A stretch of 64,000 nt of DNA from a halophilic archaeon. Its GTDB lineage: Archaea; Halobacteriota; Halobacteria; Halobacteriales; Haladaptataceae. Positions 15,835 through 24,994 of the stretch are shown piece by piece. Position numbers and translations under genes: made by a program. Each line of letters starts with the position of its first letter. The first letter of the stretch is position 1. The notes beneath the pieces were generated by a model. The model had not been told where the DNA came from. It saw nothing but the letters and a program-made list of their open reading frames with translations, and did not search any database. The stretch lies in contig QNGA01000001.1 in the NCBI GenBank assembly GCA_003298465.1, positions 992,001-1,056,000 on the forward strand, in the 5' to 3' direction.

Positions 15835-18800
15835 ATGAGTCAGGGTACAGAGCGGGTCGAGGACTCCTCCAACCTTACCGATTCAGTCCTCGACTACGCA
15901 GAGAAATGGTATCACGTTCCCGTCCTCACGGTCCTCTTGGGGTTCATGCTGTGGGTGCGGGCGCAGTCGTACGAGAACTTCACGAGAGGCGGAGAGGTGT
16001 TCTTCTCCGGCAACGACGCGTACTACCACCTCCGGCAGGTGCAGTACACGGTCAACAACTGGCCGCAGACGATGCCGTTCGACCCGTGGACGAACTTCCC
16101 CTACGGGACGAGCGTGGGCCAGTTCGGCACGCTGTACGACCAGATCGTCGCAACCGCGGCGCTAATCGTCGGCCTCGGCAGTCCGACCGACCAGACGGTC
16201 GCGATGACGCTGCTATTCGCGCCGGCAGTGTTCGGCGCGCTGGTACTGATTCCGACGTACCTCATCGGTAAGCGCCTCGGCGGTCGCCTCGGCGGTCTAT
16301 TCGGTGCGCTCGTGCTGGCGCTCCTCCCGGGCGTGTTCCTCCGGCGCGGCCTCGTCGGCTTCGCGGACCACAACGTCGTCGAGCCGTTCTTCCAGGCGTT
16401 CGCCGTGCTGGCGATGATGATCGCCGTCTCCGTCGCAGAGCGCGAACGCCCCGTCTACGAACTGGTCGAGGACCGCGACGTCGCGGCCCTGCGCGAACCG
16501 GTCGGCTTCGCGGCGCTGGCCGGCGTCGCCACCGCCCTCTACCTGTGGACGTGGCCGCCCGGCATCCTGCTGGTCGGCATCTTCGGCGTCTTCTTCACGC
16601 TCAAGCTCTCGGCGGACTACGTCCGGGGCGTCAGTCCGGACCACCTCGCGTTCGTCGCGACGACGAGCATGGGCGTGACGGGCCTCCTGCTGCTCGTCCC
16701 GCTCGGCACGCTCTCGTTCAGCGCCACGAAGTTCTCGCTGCTCCAGCCCCTCCTTCCGTTCGCCGTCGCGGTCGGCGCGGCGTTCATGGCGTGGCTGGCC
16801 CGCGAGTGGGAATCCCGGGACCTCTCGCCGTCGCTCTACCCCGCCGCCATCTTCGGACTGCTGGTGGTCGGGACGCTGTTTGTCTACCTGTTCTTCCCGA
16901 ACCTGTTCAACCTGATCCGGAGCAACCTCGTCCGGTTCATCGGCTTCGGTGCGGGCGCGGCCCAGCGCACCATCGGCGAGGCGAAACCGTTCCTCCAGCA
17001 GGGCCAGTCGCTCGCGTCCGTGGTCATTCCCGAGTACGGCCTGATGTTCTTCACGGCCATCGTCGGCGCGCTGGTGATGGTCTGGCGGTCGTTCGCCGCC
17101 GACGAGCACGAGGCGGAGAAGCTGCTCGTGCTCGTGTGGGCCGCGTTCATCACGGCGGCCGCGTTCACGCAGGTGCGGTTCAACTACTACCTCGCGGTGC
17201 CGGTCGCCGTGCTGAACGCCTACCTGTTCGGGTGGGTGCTCGGCGTCGTCGGCTTCTCCGGCACGACGACCGAGGCGATCCGCGACGTGGAGGCCTACCA
17301 GATCATCGCCGTGTTCTTCGTCGTCCTGCTCGTCGTTCCGGGGCTCGTCATGCCGGTCACGGTCGGCAACACGCAGACCTATACCGCGAACCAGATGGGC
17401 AAGAGCGCCAGTCCCAGCGCGGCCGTCCAGTGGGACGGTACGCTGGAGTGGATGCAGGGCAACACGCCCCAGGAAGGCCAGTACGGTGGCGCGAACGGGA
17501 GCATGGACTACTACGGCACCTACAAAGAGGGCGACGGCGACTTCGACTACCCGAAGGGTGCCTACGGCGTCATGTCCTGGTGGGACTACGGTCACTGGAT
17601 CACGGTCGAGGGCGAGCGCATCCCGAACGCCAACCCGTTCCAGGAGAACGCGGAGACCGCCGCGAACTACCTCCTCGCGACGAATGAGTCGCAGGCGAAC
17701 GACGTCCTCCAGCGGCTGGGGAGCGACGGCGAGCAGACCCGGTACGTGATGGTCGACTGGAAGATGGTGAACACGAAGGGGCGGTCGGGCAACGTGAAGT
17801 TCTTCGCCCCGACCGTCTTCAACGACAACGCCTCCCAGGGCCAGTTCGTCGACTACGTCATCCAGGGCCGGGGACAGTACACCGTCCTCCACAAGCAGGA
17901 CTACTACGAGTCGATGATGGTCCGGCTGTACAAGTTCCACGGTAGCGCGGTCGAGCCGGAGCCGCTCGTCGTCGACTACGAACTCCAGCAGGCGAACGGC
18001 CGGACGTACAAGGTCGCGCCGCAGAACGAGTCGCTCGTCAAGCGCTTCGACTCGATGCAGCAGGCCCGCCAGTACGTCAAGGAGGACGGGTCGGCCAGAC
18101 TCGGCGGCATCGGCGCGTACCCGAACGAGCGGGTGCCTGCGCTCGAACACTACCGCGTCGTGAAGGTGAGCGAGACGTCCTCGACGCGGTCCCCGACGCA
18201 CCTCCGCACGCTCCAGCAGCAACTCGGTCTGCTGCCCGACCGCCAGGCACAGCAGGGGTTCTTCAAGACGTCGCCGACGTGGGTGAAGGCGTTCGAGCGC
18301 GTTCCCGGTGCCGAAGTCCAGGGGACGGCTCCGGCCAACACCACCGTCACCGCGTCGGTGCAGGTGAAGACCGACCGCGGGACGTTCACCTACCGCCAGC
18401 AGGCCAAGACCGGACAGGACGGGCAGTTCACGATGACGCTGCCGTACTCGACGACCGGCTACCAGCAGTGGGGTACCGAGAAGGGGTACACGAACGTCAG
18501 CGCCCGCGCCGTCGGCCCCTACGAGTTCTCGACGCCCCAGAAGCAGGGCGAGGACGGCTTCACGTTCAAGAACGCCACCGCCCACGTCTCGGAGGGCCAG
18601 GTAATCGGCGAGAACAACACCGCCGTGACGGTGTCGGTCGACAACCAGCAGACGATCCCGGTCGAGGGCGCGAACAACTCGACGACGAACGGGACGACCG
18701 GTCCCGCGAACGGCACCAGCGGTGACGACGGCGCCACGAACGGCACCGCGAACGAGTCCGGCGACGGGTCGAACACGACGACCGCGGGCGACCGCGACAG

Positions 18801-18882
18801 TCCGAATGGCGCGAACACCGCGACGCGGGCCGGTCTCGTCGGCGCGTTCGCCGCCGCGCTGCTCGTCGCGCGACGCGACTGA
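15835..18882 (+). CDS. aglB: Dolichyl-phosphooligosaccharide-protein glycotransferase AglB
   Basis: Catalytic oligosaccharyltransferase that moves the lipid-linked glycan to Asn in N-x-S/T sequons outside the membrane; 1015 residues. The N-terminal half has about 12-13 hydrophobic helices. The first external loop carries the metal-binding aspartate in SGNDAYYHLR (about residues 58-67). The diagnostic WWDYG lies at 582-586, followed by the soluble C-terminal domain. The last 120 residues are Thr/Asn-rich and end with a short hydrophobic helix and RR, resembling a surface-anchored tail. Neighbouring GT2 and GT4 genes on the same strand form a glycosylation locus. Confidence 0.97.
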   Translation: MSQGTERVEDSSNLTDSVLDYAEKWYHVPVLTVLLGFMLWVRAQSYENFTRGGEVFFSGNDAYYHLRQVQYTVNNWPQTMPFDPWTNFPYGTSVGQFGTLYDQIVATAALIVGLGSPTDQTVAMTLLFAPAVFGALVLIPTYLIGKRLGGRLGGLFGALVLALLPGVFLRRGLVGFADHNVVEPFFQAFAVLAMMIAVSVAERERPVYELVEDRDVAALREPVGFAALAGVATALYLWTWPPGILLVGIFGVFFTLKLSADYVRGVSPDHLAFVATTSMGVTGLLLLVPLGTLSFSATKFSLLQPLLPFAVAVGAAFMAWLAREWESRDLSPSLYPAAIFGLLVVGTLFVYLFFPNLFNLIRSNLVRFIGFGAGAAQRTIGEAKPFLQQGQSLASVVIPEYGLMFFTAIVGALVMVWRSFAADEHEAEKLLVLVWAAFITAAAFTQVRFNYYLAVPVAVLNAYLFGWVLGVVGFSGTTTEAIRDVEAYQIIAVFFVVLLVVPGLVMPVTVGNTQTYTANQMGKSASPSAAVQWDGTLEWMQGNTPQEGQYGGANGSMDYYGTYKEGDGDFDYPKGAYGVMSWWDYGHWITVEGERIPNANPFQENAETAANYLLATNESQANDVLQRLGSDGEQTRYVMVDWKMVNTKGRSGNVKFFAPTVFNDNASQGQFVDYVIQGRGQYTVLHKQDYYESMMVRLYKFHGSAVEPEPLVVDYELQQANGRTYKVAPQNESLVKRFDSMQQARQYVKEDGSARLGGIGAYPNERVPALEHYRVVKVSETSSTRSPTHLRTLQQQLGLLPDRQAQQGFFKTSPTWVKAFERVPGAEVQGTAPANTTVTASVQVKTDRGTFTYRQQAKTGQDGQFTMTLPYSTTGYQQWGTEKGYTNVSARAVGPYEFSTPQKQGEDGFTFKNATAHVSEGQVIGENNTAVTVSVDNQQTIPVEGANNSTTNGTTGPANGTSGDDGATNGTANESGDGSNTTTAGDRDSPNGANTATRAGLVGAFAAALLVARRD

Positions 18883-19060
18883 ACGCCTCGCTTCCCTTCC
18901 TTTCCGCTCCGTTCTCTCCGCCGTTCCGGCGCTACCGCTCTACGTTTCGCATCGAGCAGCGGGCCCCGGTTCCACGCAGGTTTCGTGGTCGACCGCGCGC
19001 ACCGGGGGTCGGCCGGGAGAACCCAGAAAAGCCATGTGGCCCGGCAGATACGTGTAGGGC

Positions 19061-19912
19061 ATGATAGACGAGGCCGTCGAGGAGATCAAGGAGATGCAGA
19101 CGCACAGCTCCTCGACCGTCGCGGTCAAGGCCGCCCGCGCACTGTCGGACCTCCTGGAACGCGATTTCGAGACGGTCGAGGAGTACGTACGCGCCCTGGA
19201 GCGCAACAGCAACGTCCTCCGGCGGGCGAACCCGTCGCACGCGTCGCTGGTGACGACCCAGCGCGCCATCGTCAGGATGGTCGAAGAGGCGGACCTCGAC
19301 ACCGTCGACGCGGCGAAAGAGCGCACGCAGGCGGCCATCGACGAGGTGGTCGAGGGGGTCGTGACCGCCAAGCGGCGCGCCGCCGACAACGCCGCGCCGC
19401 TGTTCGAGGACGGGACGACCTTCATGACCCACGACTACTCCTCGACGGTGCTGGAGGCGATCGAGAACGCCGTCAGCGAGGGGTGCCATCTCGAAGCCTA
19501 CGTTCTCGAGGCGCGACCGCGCTACCTCGGGCGCAAGACCGCCCGCGTGCTCGGCGAGATGGACTACGTCGACGCCCACCTCATCGTCGACAGCGCGGCC
19601 GGCCACTTCATGGACGAGTGCGACCGCGTGTTCACCGGCATGGACTGCATCGTCGACGAGACGCTGTACAACCGCGTCGGCACGTTCCCCCTGGTCGCCA
19701 CGGCCAACGAGGTCGGCGTCCCCGTCACCACCGTCGGGTCCAGCGCGAAGATCGTCGGCGAGGGGTTCCGCTTCGAGAACGACTTCCGCTCCGCCAGCGA
19801 GGTCATCCGCGAACCCGCGGAGGGCTTCTCCGTCGAGAACCCGGCCTACGACGCCACGCCCACCCGACTGCTCGACTCGGTCGTGACCGACGAGGGAACC
19901 TGGGAGTACTGA
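19061..19912 (+). CDS. eIF-2B alpha/beta/delta-like protein (possible ribose-1,5-bisphosphate isomerase relative)
   Basis: IF-2B superfamily protein of 283 residues. An N-terminal helical region (about 1-100) is followed by the Rossmann-like domain with TFMTHDYSSTVLEAI, VLEARPRYLGRKTA and GMDCIVDETLYNRVGT. Archaeal members are either regulatory eIF2B-like factors or the R15P isomerase of the AMP phosphorylase pathway. The length and lack of other pathway genes nearby leave the choice open. A TATA-like AGATACG lies about 25 bases upstream. Confidence 0.82.
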   Translation: MIDEAVEEIKEMQTHSSSTVAVKAARALSDLLERDFETVEEYVRALERNSNVLRRANPSHASLVTTQRAIVRMVEEADLDTVDAAKERTQAAIDEVVEGVVTAKRRAADNAAPLFEDGTTFMTHDYSSTVLEAIENAVSEGCHLEAYVLEARPRYLGRKTARVLGEMDYVDAHLIVDSAAGHFMDECDRVFTGMDCIVDETLYNRVGTFPLVATANEVGVPVTTVGSSAKIVGEGFRFENDFRSASEVIREPAEGFSVENPAYDATPTRLLDSVVTDEGTWEY

Positions 19913-19999
19913 CCGACTCGAACGGCGCTGTTCTGTGACGCGACTCCCGACCAGCCGACGGTATCGTTCGAACCATTTTAACAACTCATCCGGAATTAT

Positions 20000-20021
20000 T
20001 TGTTAAACTTGCCCTAAACAA
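20000..20021. promoter_or_regulatory. Imperfect palindrome upstream of CDF exporter
   Basis: A 22-base imperfect inverted repeat with TTGTT and AACAA outer arms around an AAACTTGCCCTA core, in an AT-rich region 55-76 bases before the start. The position and shape suit a metalloregulator site (DtxR/MntR-like or similar); this is a guess from symmetry and the function of the gene. Confidence 0.3.
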
Positions 20022-20075
20022 CGCCATTTCTTGCCAGTTAGAATAATAAGTATCGAGCGGTGAGAACGACACGCC

Positions 20076-21038
20076 ATGACGAGCGACGGGACGCACTCGC
20101 ACAGCGACTCATCGTTGCAGGAGCATGACGGTCACGACGACCACGGGGGTCACGACCACGGCCACGGCGCGAGCGAGCGGAGCACGCGCACGCTCGCCCT
20201 GGTCGCGGCCATCAACGTCGTCGGGTTCCTCGCCGAACTCGCGGGTGGACTGCTGTTCGGGTCGGTCGCGCTCCTCAGCGACGCTGTCCACATGCTGTTC
20301 GACGCGCTGGCGTACGTGCTCGCCTACGGCGCCGCCTCCGTCGCGGACCGGTCCAACGCCTCGGACGAGTGGTCCTACGGACTGCACCGGCTGGAACCGC
20401 TCGCCGCCTTCGCCAACGGCCTCTTCCTCGTTCCGATGGTCGTCTACATCCTCTACGAGTCCTACCAGCGGTTCCTCGACCCCGTCTCCATCGGTACCGG
20501 CCCCACGCTCGCGCTCGCCGTCGCCGGCCTCGGCGTCAACCTCGTCTCAGTGTACGTCCTCCAGGGCGGCGAGATGAGCCTCAACGAGCGCGGCGCGTTC
20601 TACCACCTGCTGGGCGACGCCGGCGGGTCGGTCGCCGTCATCGTCTCGACGGTGGTCGTCCGGTACACTAGCTTCGCAATCGTCGACCCGCTCACGGCCG
20701 TCCTCATCGCGTCGGTCGTCCTCTGGTCGGCGGGGAAACTCCTCCGCGGCAGCGGCGAGATATTCCTCCACCGGACGCCCGTCTCTCAGGAGGCTGTCCG
20801 GAACGCGCTCGACGGCACGGACGGCGTCGAATCCGTTGCCGACCTCCACACGTGGCAAATCTGTAGCGAACTAACCATCGCCACGACCCACGTCCACGTG
20901 GATGTGGACACGCTCTCTGAGGCGGAGAAACTCCGGGAGCGCGTCCACCGTACCCTCGCCGACTACGACGTCGAACACGCGACCGTCGAACTCTGCGCCA
21001 CCCCCGACGACCGCCGTCTCGACACGCACTCCCACTGA
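20076..21038 (+). CDS. Cation diffusion facilitator (Zn/Co/Cd-type exporter)
   Basis: CDF transporter of 320 residues that exports divalent metals using a cation/proton gradient. A histidine/aspartate-rich N-terminus (residues 6-30, many H, D and G) precedes six hydrophobic helices (about 40-225). The paired metal-site motifs are LLSDAVHMLFD in helix 2 and LLGDAGGS in helix 5 (HxxxD in the first; D with a diverged partner in the second). A cytoplasmic C-terminal domain has HTWQICSELTIATTHVHVD. Family membership is clear; metal specificity is probably zinc-like but not certain. Confidence 0.93.
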   Translation: MTSDGTHSHSDSSLQEHDGHDDHGGHDHGHGASERSTRTLALVAAINVVGFLAELAGGLLFGSVALLSDAVHMLFDALAYVLAYGAASVADRSNASDEWSYGLHRLEPLAAFANGLFLVPMVVYILYESYQRFLDPVSIGTGPTLALAVAGLGVNLVSVYVLQGGEMSLNERGAFYHLLGDAGGSVAVIVSTVVVRYTSFAIVDPLTAVLIASVVLWSAGKLLRGSGEIFLHRTPVSQEAVRNALDGTDGVESVADLHTWQICSELTIATTHVHVDVDTLSEAEKLRERVHRTLADYDVEHATVELCATPDDRRLDTHSH

Positions 21039-21091
21039 ACTGTCGCCGTCGCTGCGCTATCTCCGAGGTTGAATTAGAACCTCGCCGAGTG

Positions 21092-21216
21092 TACACCGCG
21101 TCGACCCATTCCGTGTCCTCGAAGTGAATTGGAATTGGGGTGACCCTACCCCGCGTCGACCTATCCGCCATCTCCGACGCCGAATCGGGAGCGTAGCGAC
21201 CTTACGCCACGTCGAC
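21092..21216. repeat. Degenerate ~55-base tandem repeat at 3' end of Gfo/Idh gene
   Basis: The motif GTCGAC, with CGCG or CACG before it and CC/CT after it, recurs at 21100, 21155 and 21211. The surrounding sequence is partly similar. The third copy encodes the final codons of the oxidoreductase (EWVDVA-stop on the minus strand). The first reads EWVDA in the same style, so the downstream copies look like decayed duplications of the gene end. Confidence 0.5.
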
Positions 21217-22302
21217 CCATTCGGCTTCGGCGTCGCTCCGCTGTATCGCGTCCAGCACGCGCTGGACCGCCGCGCCGTCCTCGAAGTTGGGGTGGTACTC
21301 CTCGCCGGACTCGACCGCCGAGAGGAACTCGTAGTCCTCGTGGACGAACGTGTGCTCCCAGCCGAGGACGTGGCCGGGCGGCCACCAGTGGTCGACGTAG
21401 GGGTCGTCGGCGTCGGTCACGAGAACGGTCTCGTACCCCCGGCTGTCCTCGCGCAGGACTTCGAGTTCGTTCATGCGTTCGAGCGAGAACTTCAGGCTCC
21501 CCTTCGAGCCGTGGACCTCGACGGTGTGGTCGTTCTTGTGACCCGTCGCGAAGCGGGAGGCCTCGAACGTCGCCATCGCGCCGTCCTCCAGTTCGGCCTG
21601 CGCGGAGTAGGCGTCGTCGACGGTGACGGGCCGCGTCTCGTCCTCTCCCTCGACGAGGCGCTCGTCGACGAACGTCTGGCAGTGGCCGGAGACGCGCTCG
21701 ACGTCCCCGACGAGGAAGCGCGCGAGGTCGATGGTGTGTGCGCCGAGGTCGCCGAGCGCGCCGCTGCCCGCCATCTCCTCGGAGTTGCGCCACGACCACG
21801 GCGCGTCCGGGTCGGCGAGCCAGTCCTGGAGGTAGCGCCCGCGGAAGTGGCGAATCTCGCCCAGTTCGCCGTCGTCGATGAGGTTCTTCGCGTACCGGAG
21901 CGCCGGGACGTACCGGTAGTTGAACGCCGTGGCGGTGGGGACGCCGGCGTCCGCGGCGGCGTCGGCCATCCGCTCCGCGCTCGCCAGGTCGTTCGACAGC
22001 GGCTTCTCGCTCAGCACGGGGACGCCGCGTTCCAGCGCCGCGATGGAGGGTTCGGCGTGGACGTGGTTCGGTCCGAGGTTGTAGAAGACGTCCACGTCGT
22101 CGATGGCCGACTCCCAGTCGGTGCTCGTGGTCTCGAAGCCGAGGCGGTCGGCCGCGTCCGCGAGCGCCTCCTTGTCGCGGCCGACGAGGACGTGGCGCTC
22201 CACGTCCGGCGCGTCGGGGAAGAACATCGGGAGCCGCGCCATCGCGTTCGCGTGTGCTTTGCCCATGAACCGGTAGCCGAGAACGCCGACTCGTAGCGTC
22301 AT
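21202..22302 (-). CDS. Gfo/Idh/MocA family NAD(P)-dependent oxidoreductase
   Basis: Protein of 366 residues. The N-terminal Rossmann fold starts RVGVLGYRFMGKAHANA, with the G-x-G-x-x-G-type dinucleotide loop modified to GYRFMG. The conserved EKPL motif (SEKPLSND, about 97-104) supplies the catalytic lysine. A C-terminal GFO/IDH domain carries GALGDLGAHTIDLARFL. Such enzymes oxidise or reduce sugars, inositols or related polyols; the substrate is unknown. Start is the ATG at 22302. The 170-base gap to the next minus-strand gene has no gene, only a twice-repeated GAGTCCGGCGTCG. Confidence 0.92.
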   Translation of the reverse strand: MTLRVGVLGYRFMGKAHANAMARLPMFFPDAPDVERHVLVGRDKEALADAADRLGFETTSTDWESAIDDVDVFYNLGPNHVHAEPSIAALERGVPVLSEKPLSNDLASAERMADAAADAGVPTATAFNYRYVPALRYAKNLIDDGELGEIRHFRGRYLQDWLADPDAPWSWRNSEEMAGSGALGDLGAHTIDLARFLVGDVERVSGHCQTFVDERLVEGEDETRPVTVDDAYSAQAELEDGAMATFEASRFATGHKNDHTVEVHGSKGSLKFSLERMNELEVLREDSRGYETVLVTDADDPYVDHWWPPGHVLGWEHTFVHEDYEFLSAVESGEEYHPNFEDGAAVQRVLDAIQRSDAEAEWVDVA

Positions 22303-22473
22303 GTTCTCCCCTTGCTCGGGCAGGGGCTTAGTGTTTTGAGGCTGCGGCAGGTCGTCGCAGTATTCGACGGACGGCCGTCGACCGCGAGTCCGGCGTCGAC
22401 CGAGGGTTCAGCGCGGTTCGCCAGGTTCGGCGTCGTCCGAGAACCAGCTTTGTCGAGTCCGGCGTCGTTCGGC

Positions 22474-22959
22474 TCACCCGCGCATGAAGTCCGAGAGGCG
22501 CTTGGCGAGCCCTTCGTCCTCGCCGAGACGGAGGTAGTAGGCGTCGCCGCCGTCCTCGTAGTAGTTGCCGATGCGGCGCTCGACGCCGAAGCCGAGGTGC
22601 CGGTAGAACTGCAGGGCGTTCTCGTTGCTCGCGCGGGCGTGGCAGGTCACCGAGGAGTGGTTGTCGGCGACCCGGGCGACGAGGCGCTCGCCGAACCCCT
22701 CGCCGCGGAACTCCTCGTCGACCGCCAGAAAGAGGATGTAGCCGTCGCGGCGGGCAGCGGCGAACCCGATGAGCCGGTCCTGGTCGCCCTCGGCCACGTA
22801 GAGATAGACCGTCGAACGGCGGTAGGCGTCGGTGAAGAACCCGCGGCGCTGCTTGAGCACATCCTCGCGCGCGCGAATGCGCTCTTTGAGTCGCCAGGCC
22901 TCCTCGACGTAGCGGTTATCGCCGGGGCCGACGACCCGCATGTCGACGTTTACGCTCAC
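22474..22959 (-). CDS. GNAT family N-acetyltransferase
   Basis: Protein of 161 residues with the GNAT acetyl-CoA loop as FLAVDEEFRGEGFGERLV (R/Q-x-x-G-x-G/A pattern, about 76-93) and the C-terminal ASNENALQFYRHLGFGVERRI strand-helix. A GTG start at 22959 is favoured because the TATA-like AATTATATT (about 22983-22991) lies about 27 bases upstream. An internal ATG six codons later would leave a longer leader. The acceptor substrate is unknown. Confidence 0.87.
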   Translation of the reverse strand: MSVNVDMRVVGPGDNRYVEEAWRLKERIRAREDVLKQRRGFFTDAYRRSTVYLYVAEGDQDRLIGFAAARRDGYILFLAVDEEFRGEGFGERLVARVADNHSSVTCHARASNENALQFYRHLGFGVERRIGNYYEDGGDAYYLRLGEDEGLAKRLSDFMRG

Positions 22960-23164
22960 TGGGAGAGAGTAGCAGACTGGTCAATATAATTCCACCGGCA
23001 CGCGGCCACAACGGTCGGAGACTCCTCGATGGCTCGCCGGTCGAGCGCGGGCGAACTCCCGTCGCCGTCGTGGCGGAACGAGCCGGCCACCGCGAGACGG
23101 ACGATGTCGACTCCGAACTTCCGCGACCGGGGCCGTTAAGCCATCGGGACGACGACATTCCGGT

Positions 23165-23974
23165 ATGCCAACGGTACGGGACGTTCGGGAGATGGCAGGC
23201 GAGGAGACGATAACGATGCTGACCGCCTACGACGCGCCGACGGCGGAGATCGTCGACGAGGCGGGCGTCGACGTCATCCTCGTCGGCGACAGCGTGGGGA
23301 ACACCGCGCTGGGCTACGACTCGACGCTACCGGTGACCGTCGACGAGATCGCGAGCCACACCGGTGCGGTCGTCCGCGGCACCGACGATGCCCTGGTCGT
23401 CGCCGACCTCCCGTTCCTCAGTTTCGGGTACGACGAGACGGCGGCGGTCGAGAACGCGGGCCGGATGCTGAAGGAGGAGGGGGCGAGCGCGGTGAAGATA
23501 GAGAGCGGCGAACACACCGTCGAACTGACGGAGACGCTGACCCGGGTCGGCATCCCGGTGATGGCGCACCTCGGACTGACGCCGCAGCACGTCAACCGCG
23601 AGGGGTACGCACGCCAGGGGACGACCGAGGAGTCCGCCGAGGAGATGCTCGACCTCGCTCGCGCCCACGAGGACGCCGGCGCGTTCGCGCTCGTGCTCGA
23701 ACACGTCCCCGCGAACCTCGCGGAGACGATAACGGCGGAGCTCACCATTCCGACCATCGGCATCGGTGCCGGCCCGGAGACGGACGGCCAGGTGTTGGTG
23801 ATAGACGACGCCGTCGGGTTGAGCGACTGGTCGCCGTCGTTCTCGAAGCAGTTCGGCGACGTCCGGGGCGAGATGGAGCGAGCGGTGTCGCGGTTCCGGG
23901 ACGCCGTCGAGTCCGGCGAGTTCCCGGCCGACGAACACAGTCACGTCGAAGAGACCGTCGACGACGTGTACTGA
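23165..23974 (+). CDS. panB: 3-methyl-2-oxobutanoate hydroxymethyltransferase
   Basis: Ketopantoate hydroxymethyltransferase of 269 residues; it transfers a one-carbon unit from methylene-tetrahydrofolate or methanopterin to ketoisovalerate in coenzyme A synthesis. The TIM-barrel family signatures are clear: MLTAYDAPTAEIVDEAGVDV, VGDSVGNTALGYDSTLPVT (metal-binding Asp), DLPFLSFGY, AVKIESGEH, GLTPQHVNREGY and TIGIGAGPETDGQVLVIDD. The length is normal. It stands alone, with opposite-strand genes on both sides and a short promoter gap. Confidence 0.97.
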   Translation: MPTVRDVREMAGEETITMLTAYDAPTAEIVDEAGVDVILVGDSVGNTALGYDSTLPVTVDEIASHTGAVVRGTDDALVVADLPFLSFGYDETAAVENAGRMLKEEGASAVKIESGEHTVELTETLTRVGIPVMAHLGLTPQHVNREGYARQGTTEESAEEMLDLARAHEDAGAFALVLEHVPANLAETITAELTIPTIGIGAGPETDGQVLVIDDAVGLSDWSPSFSKQFGDVRGEMERAVSRFRDAVESGEFPADEHSHVEETVDDVY

Positions 23975-24013
23975 CCGCCCGGTGGAAACGCTGGCGCGCC
24001 CGTCGCGACGTCG

Positions 24014-24841
24014 TCACCGCACGTCGTCGAGGAAGTCGACCAGGGTCTCGTTGAACGCCTCGGGGCGTTCGAGCATCGCGAGGTGGGCGGCGTCCTCGAT
24101 CTCGGCGTAGCGGCCGTCACGAACGTTCTCGGCGAGGTACTCGTGGTACTGCGGGGGCGTCAGCTTGTCGTGTTCGCCGACGACGGCCAGCGTCGGGGCG
24201 GCGATGCCGTCGAGTTCGTCGCGAACGTCGAACGTGTGGCAGGAACGAAAGTCACGCCGGGTGACTCGCTGGCCGACTTCGCGCATGTTCTCCTTCGAGA
24301 GGTCGACGTAGCGGTCGTCGGGGTCGTGGAACAGGCGATCCTCGCCGTGCAGGAACTCGACGGCGCGGTCGAAATCACCGACGGCACCGCTGTCGAGGTC
24401 GTCCTCGTCGACGTTCGTGTTCCCTCCGTCGAGCCAGACGAGCAGGTCGTCGAGCACGGCGAGTTTCGCGCCGCTGCCCGCGAGCACGAGCGCGTCCGGG
24501 TCGAACGACCGTTCCAGCACGAGATGCATCGCCACCGCGCCGCCCAGCGAGTTGCCGACGAGCGTCGTGGCGCCCGTTTCGCGGGCGACCGCGAGCACGT
24601 CGTCGGCGTAGGCCGACAGCGCCCCCCATCCGGGGGCGGCGCCCGGCACGTCGTCGGAGTCGCCGTGACCGCTCAGGTCGACGGCGACGACGGGAACCGT
24701 CGAGGCGAGTCGTCCCAGCTGTGCCTTCCAGACCTCGTGACTGCCCCCGCTGCCGTGGACGAACAGAACGGGGTCGCCCGCTGCTCCCCTGTCCGAACGC
24801 TGGTAGGCCGTCGTCCGCCCGTGGTGGGTTACCGTCGCCAT
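24014..24841 (-). CDS. Alpha/beta hydrolase
   Basis: Protein of 275 residues with the alpha/beta hydrolase fold. The oxyanion-hole segment is VLFVHGSGGSHEVW. The nucleophile elbow is GNSLGG (about residues 95-100, serine nucleophile). A late aspartate lies in VVGEHDKLTPP and the catalytic histidine in EDAAHLAMLERPEAFN. The complete triad indicates an active esterase, lipase or C-C hydrolase type enzyme; the substrate is unknown. It is convergent with panB (39 bases apart) and divergent from the Hsp20-like/cdc48 operon. Confidence 0.9.
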   Translation of the reverse strand: MATVTHHGRTTAYQRSDRGAAGDPVLFVHGSGGSHEVWKAQLGRLASTVPVVAVDLSGHGDSDDVPGAAPGWGALSAYADDVLAVARETGATTLVGNSLGGAVAMHLVLERSFDPDALVLAGSGAKLAVLDDLLVWLDGGNTNVDEDDLDSGAVGDFDRAVEFLHGEDRLFHDPDDRYVDLSKENMREVGQRVTRRDFRSCHTFDVRDELDGIAAPTLAVVGEHDKLTPPQYHEYLAENVRDGRYAEIEDAAHLAMLERPEAFNETLVDFLDDVR

Positions 24842-24952
24842 ACGTCGGCTTCGCCGGCCGACGACATAAGGCTCCGGGAGGTGGACCGTCCGTGAACTGC
24901 ATTTCGACCCCTAATCGAGAAACCGCAGTACTGGAGCATCCTCTGTGGAGAA

Positions 24953-24988
24953 AGGTTTAAATACTAGGATGCCTAACGAAAGGTTAGG
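24953..24988 (+). promoter_or_regulatory. Promoter and inverted repeat of the Hsp20-like/cdc48 operon
   Basis: TTTAAATACT (about 24956-24965) is a strong TATA box. CCTAAC (24972-24977) and GTTAGG (24983-24988) form a perfect inverted repeat with a 5-base spacer, overlapping the expected transcription start and ending 6 bases before the ATG at 24995. The site is well placed for a repressor that blocks initiation. Confidence 0.55.
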
Positions 24989-24994
24989 ATACAG

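Noticed and set aside
16297..18585. Long open frame antisense to aglB
   Set aside because: Shadow of aglB codon usage; composition is unnatural (arginine and glutamate runs) and there are no motifs.
22386..22467. Twice-repeated GAGTCCGGCGTCG in the gap between two minus-strand genes
   Set aside because: Only two copies, 69 bases apart, in CG-rich sequence of this genome's most common words; not convincing as a functional repeat.
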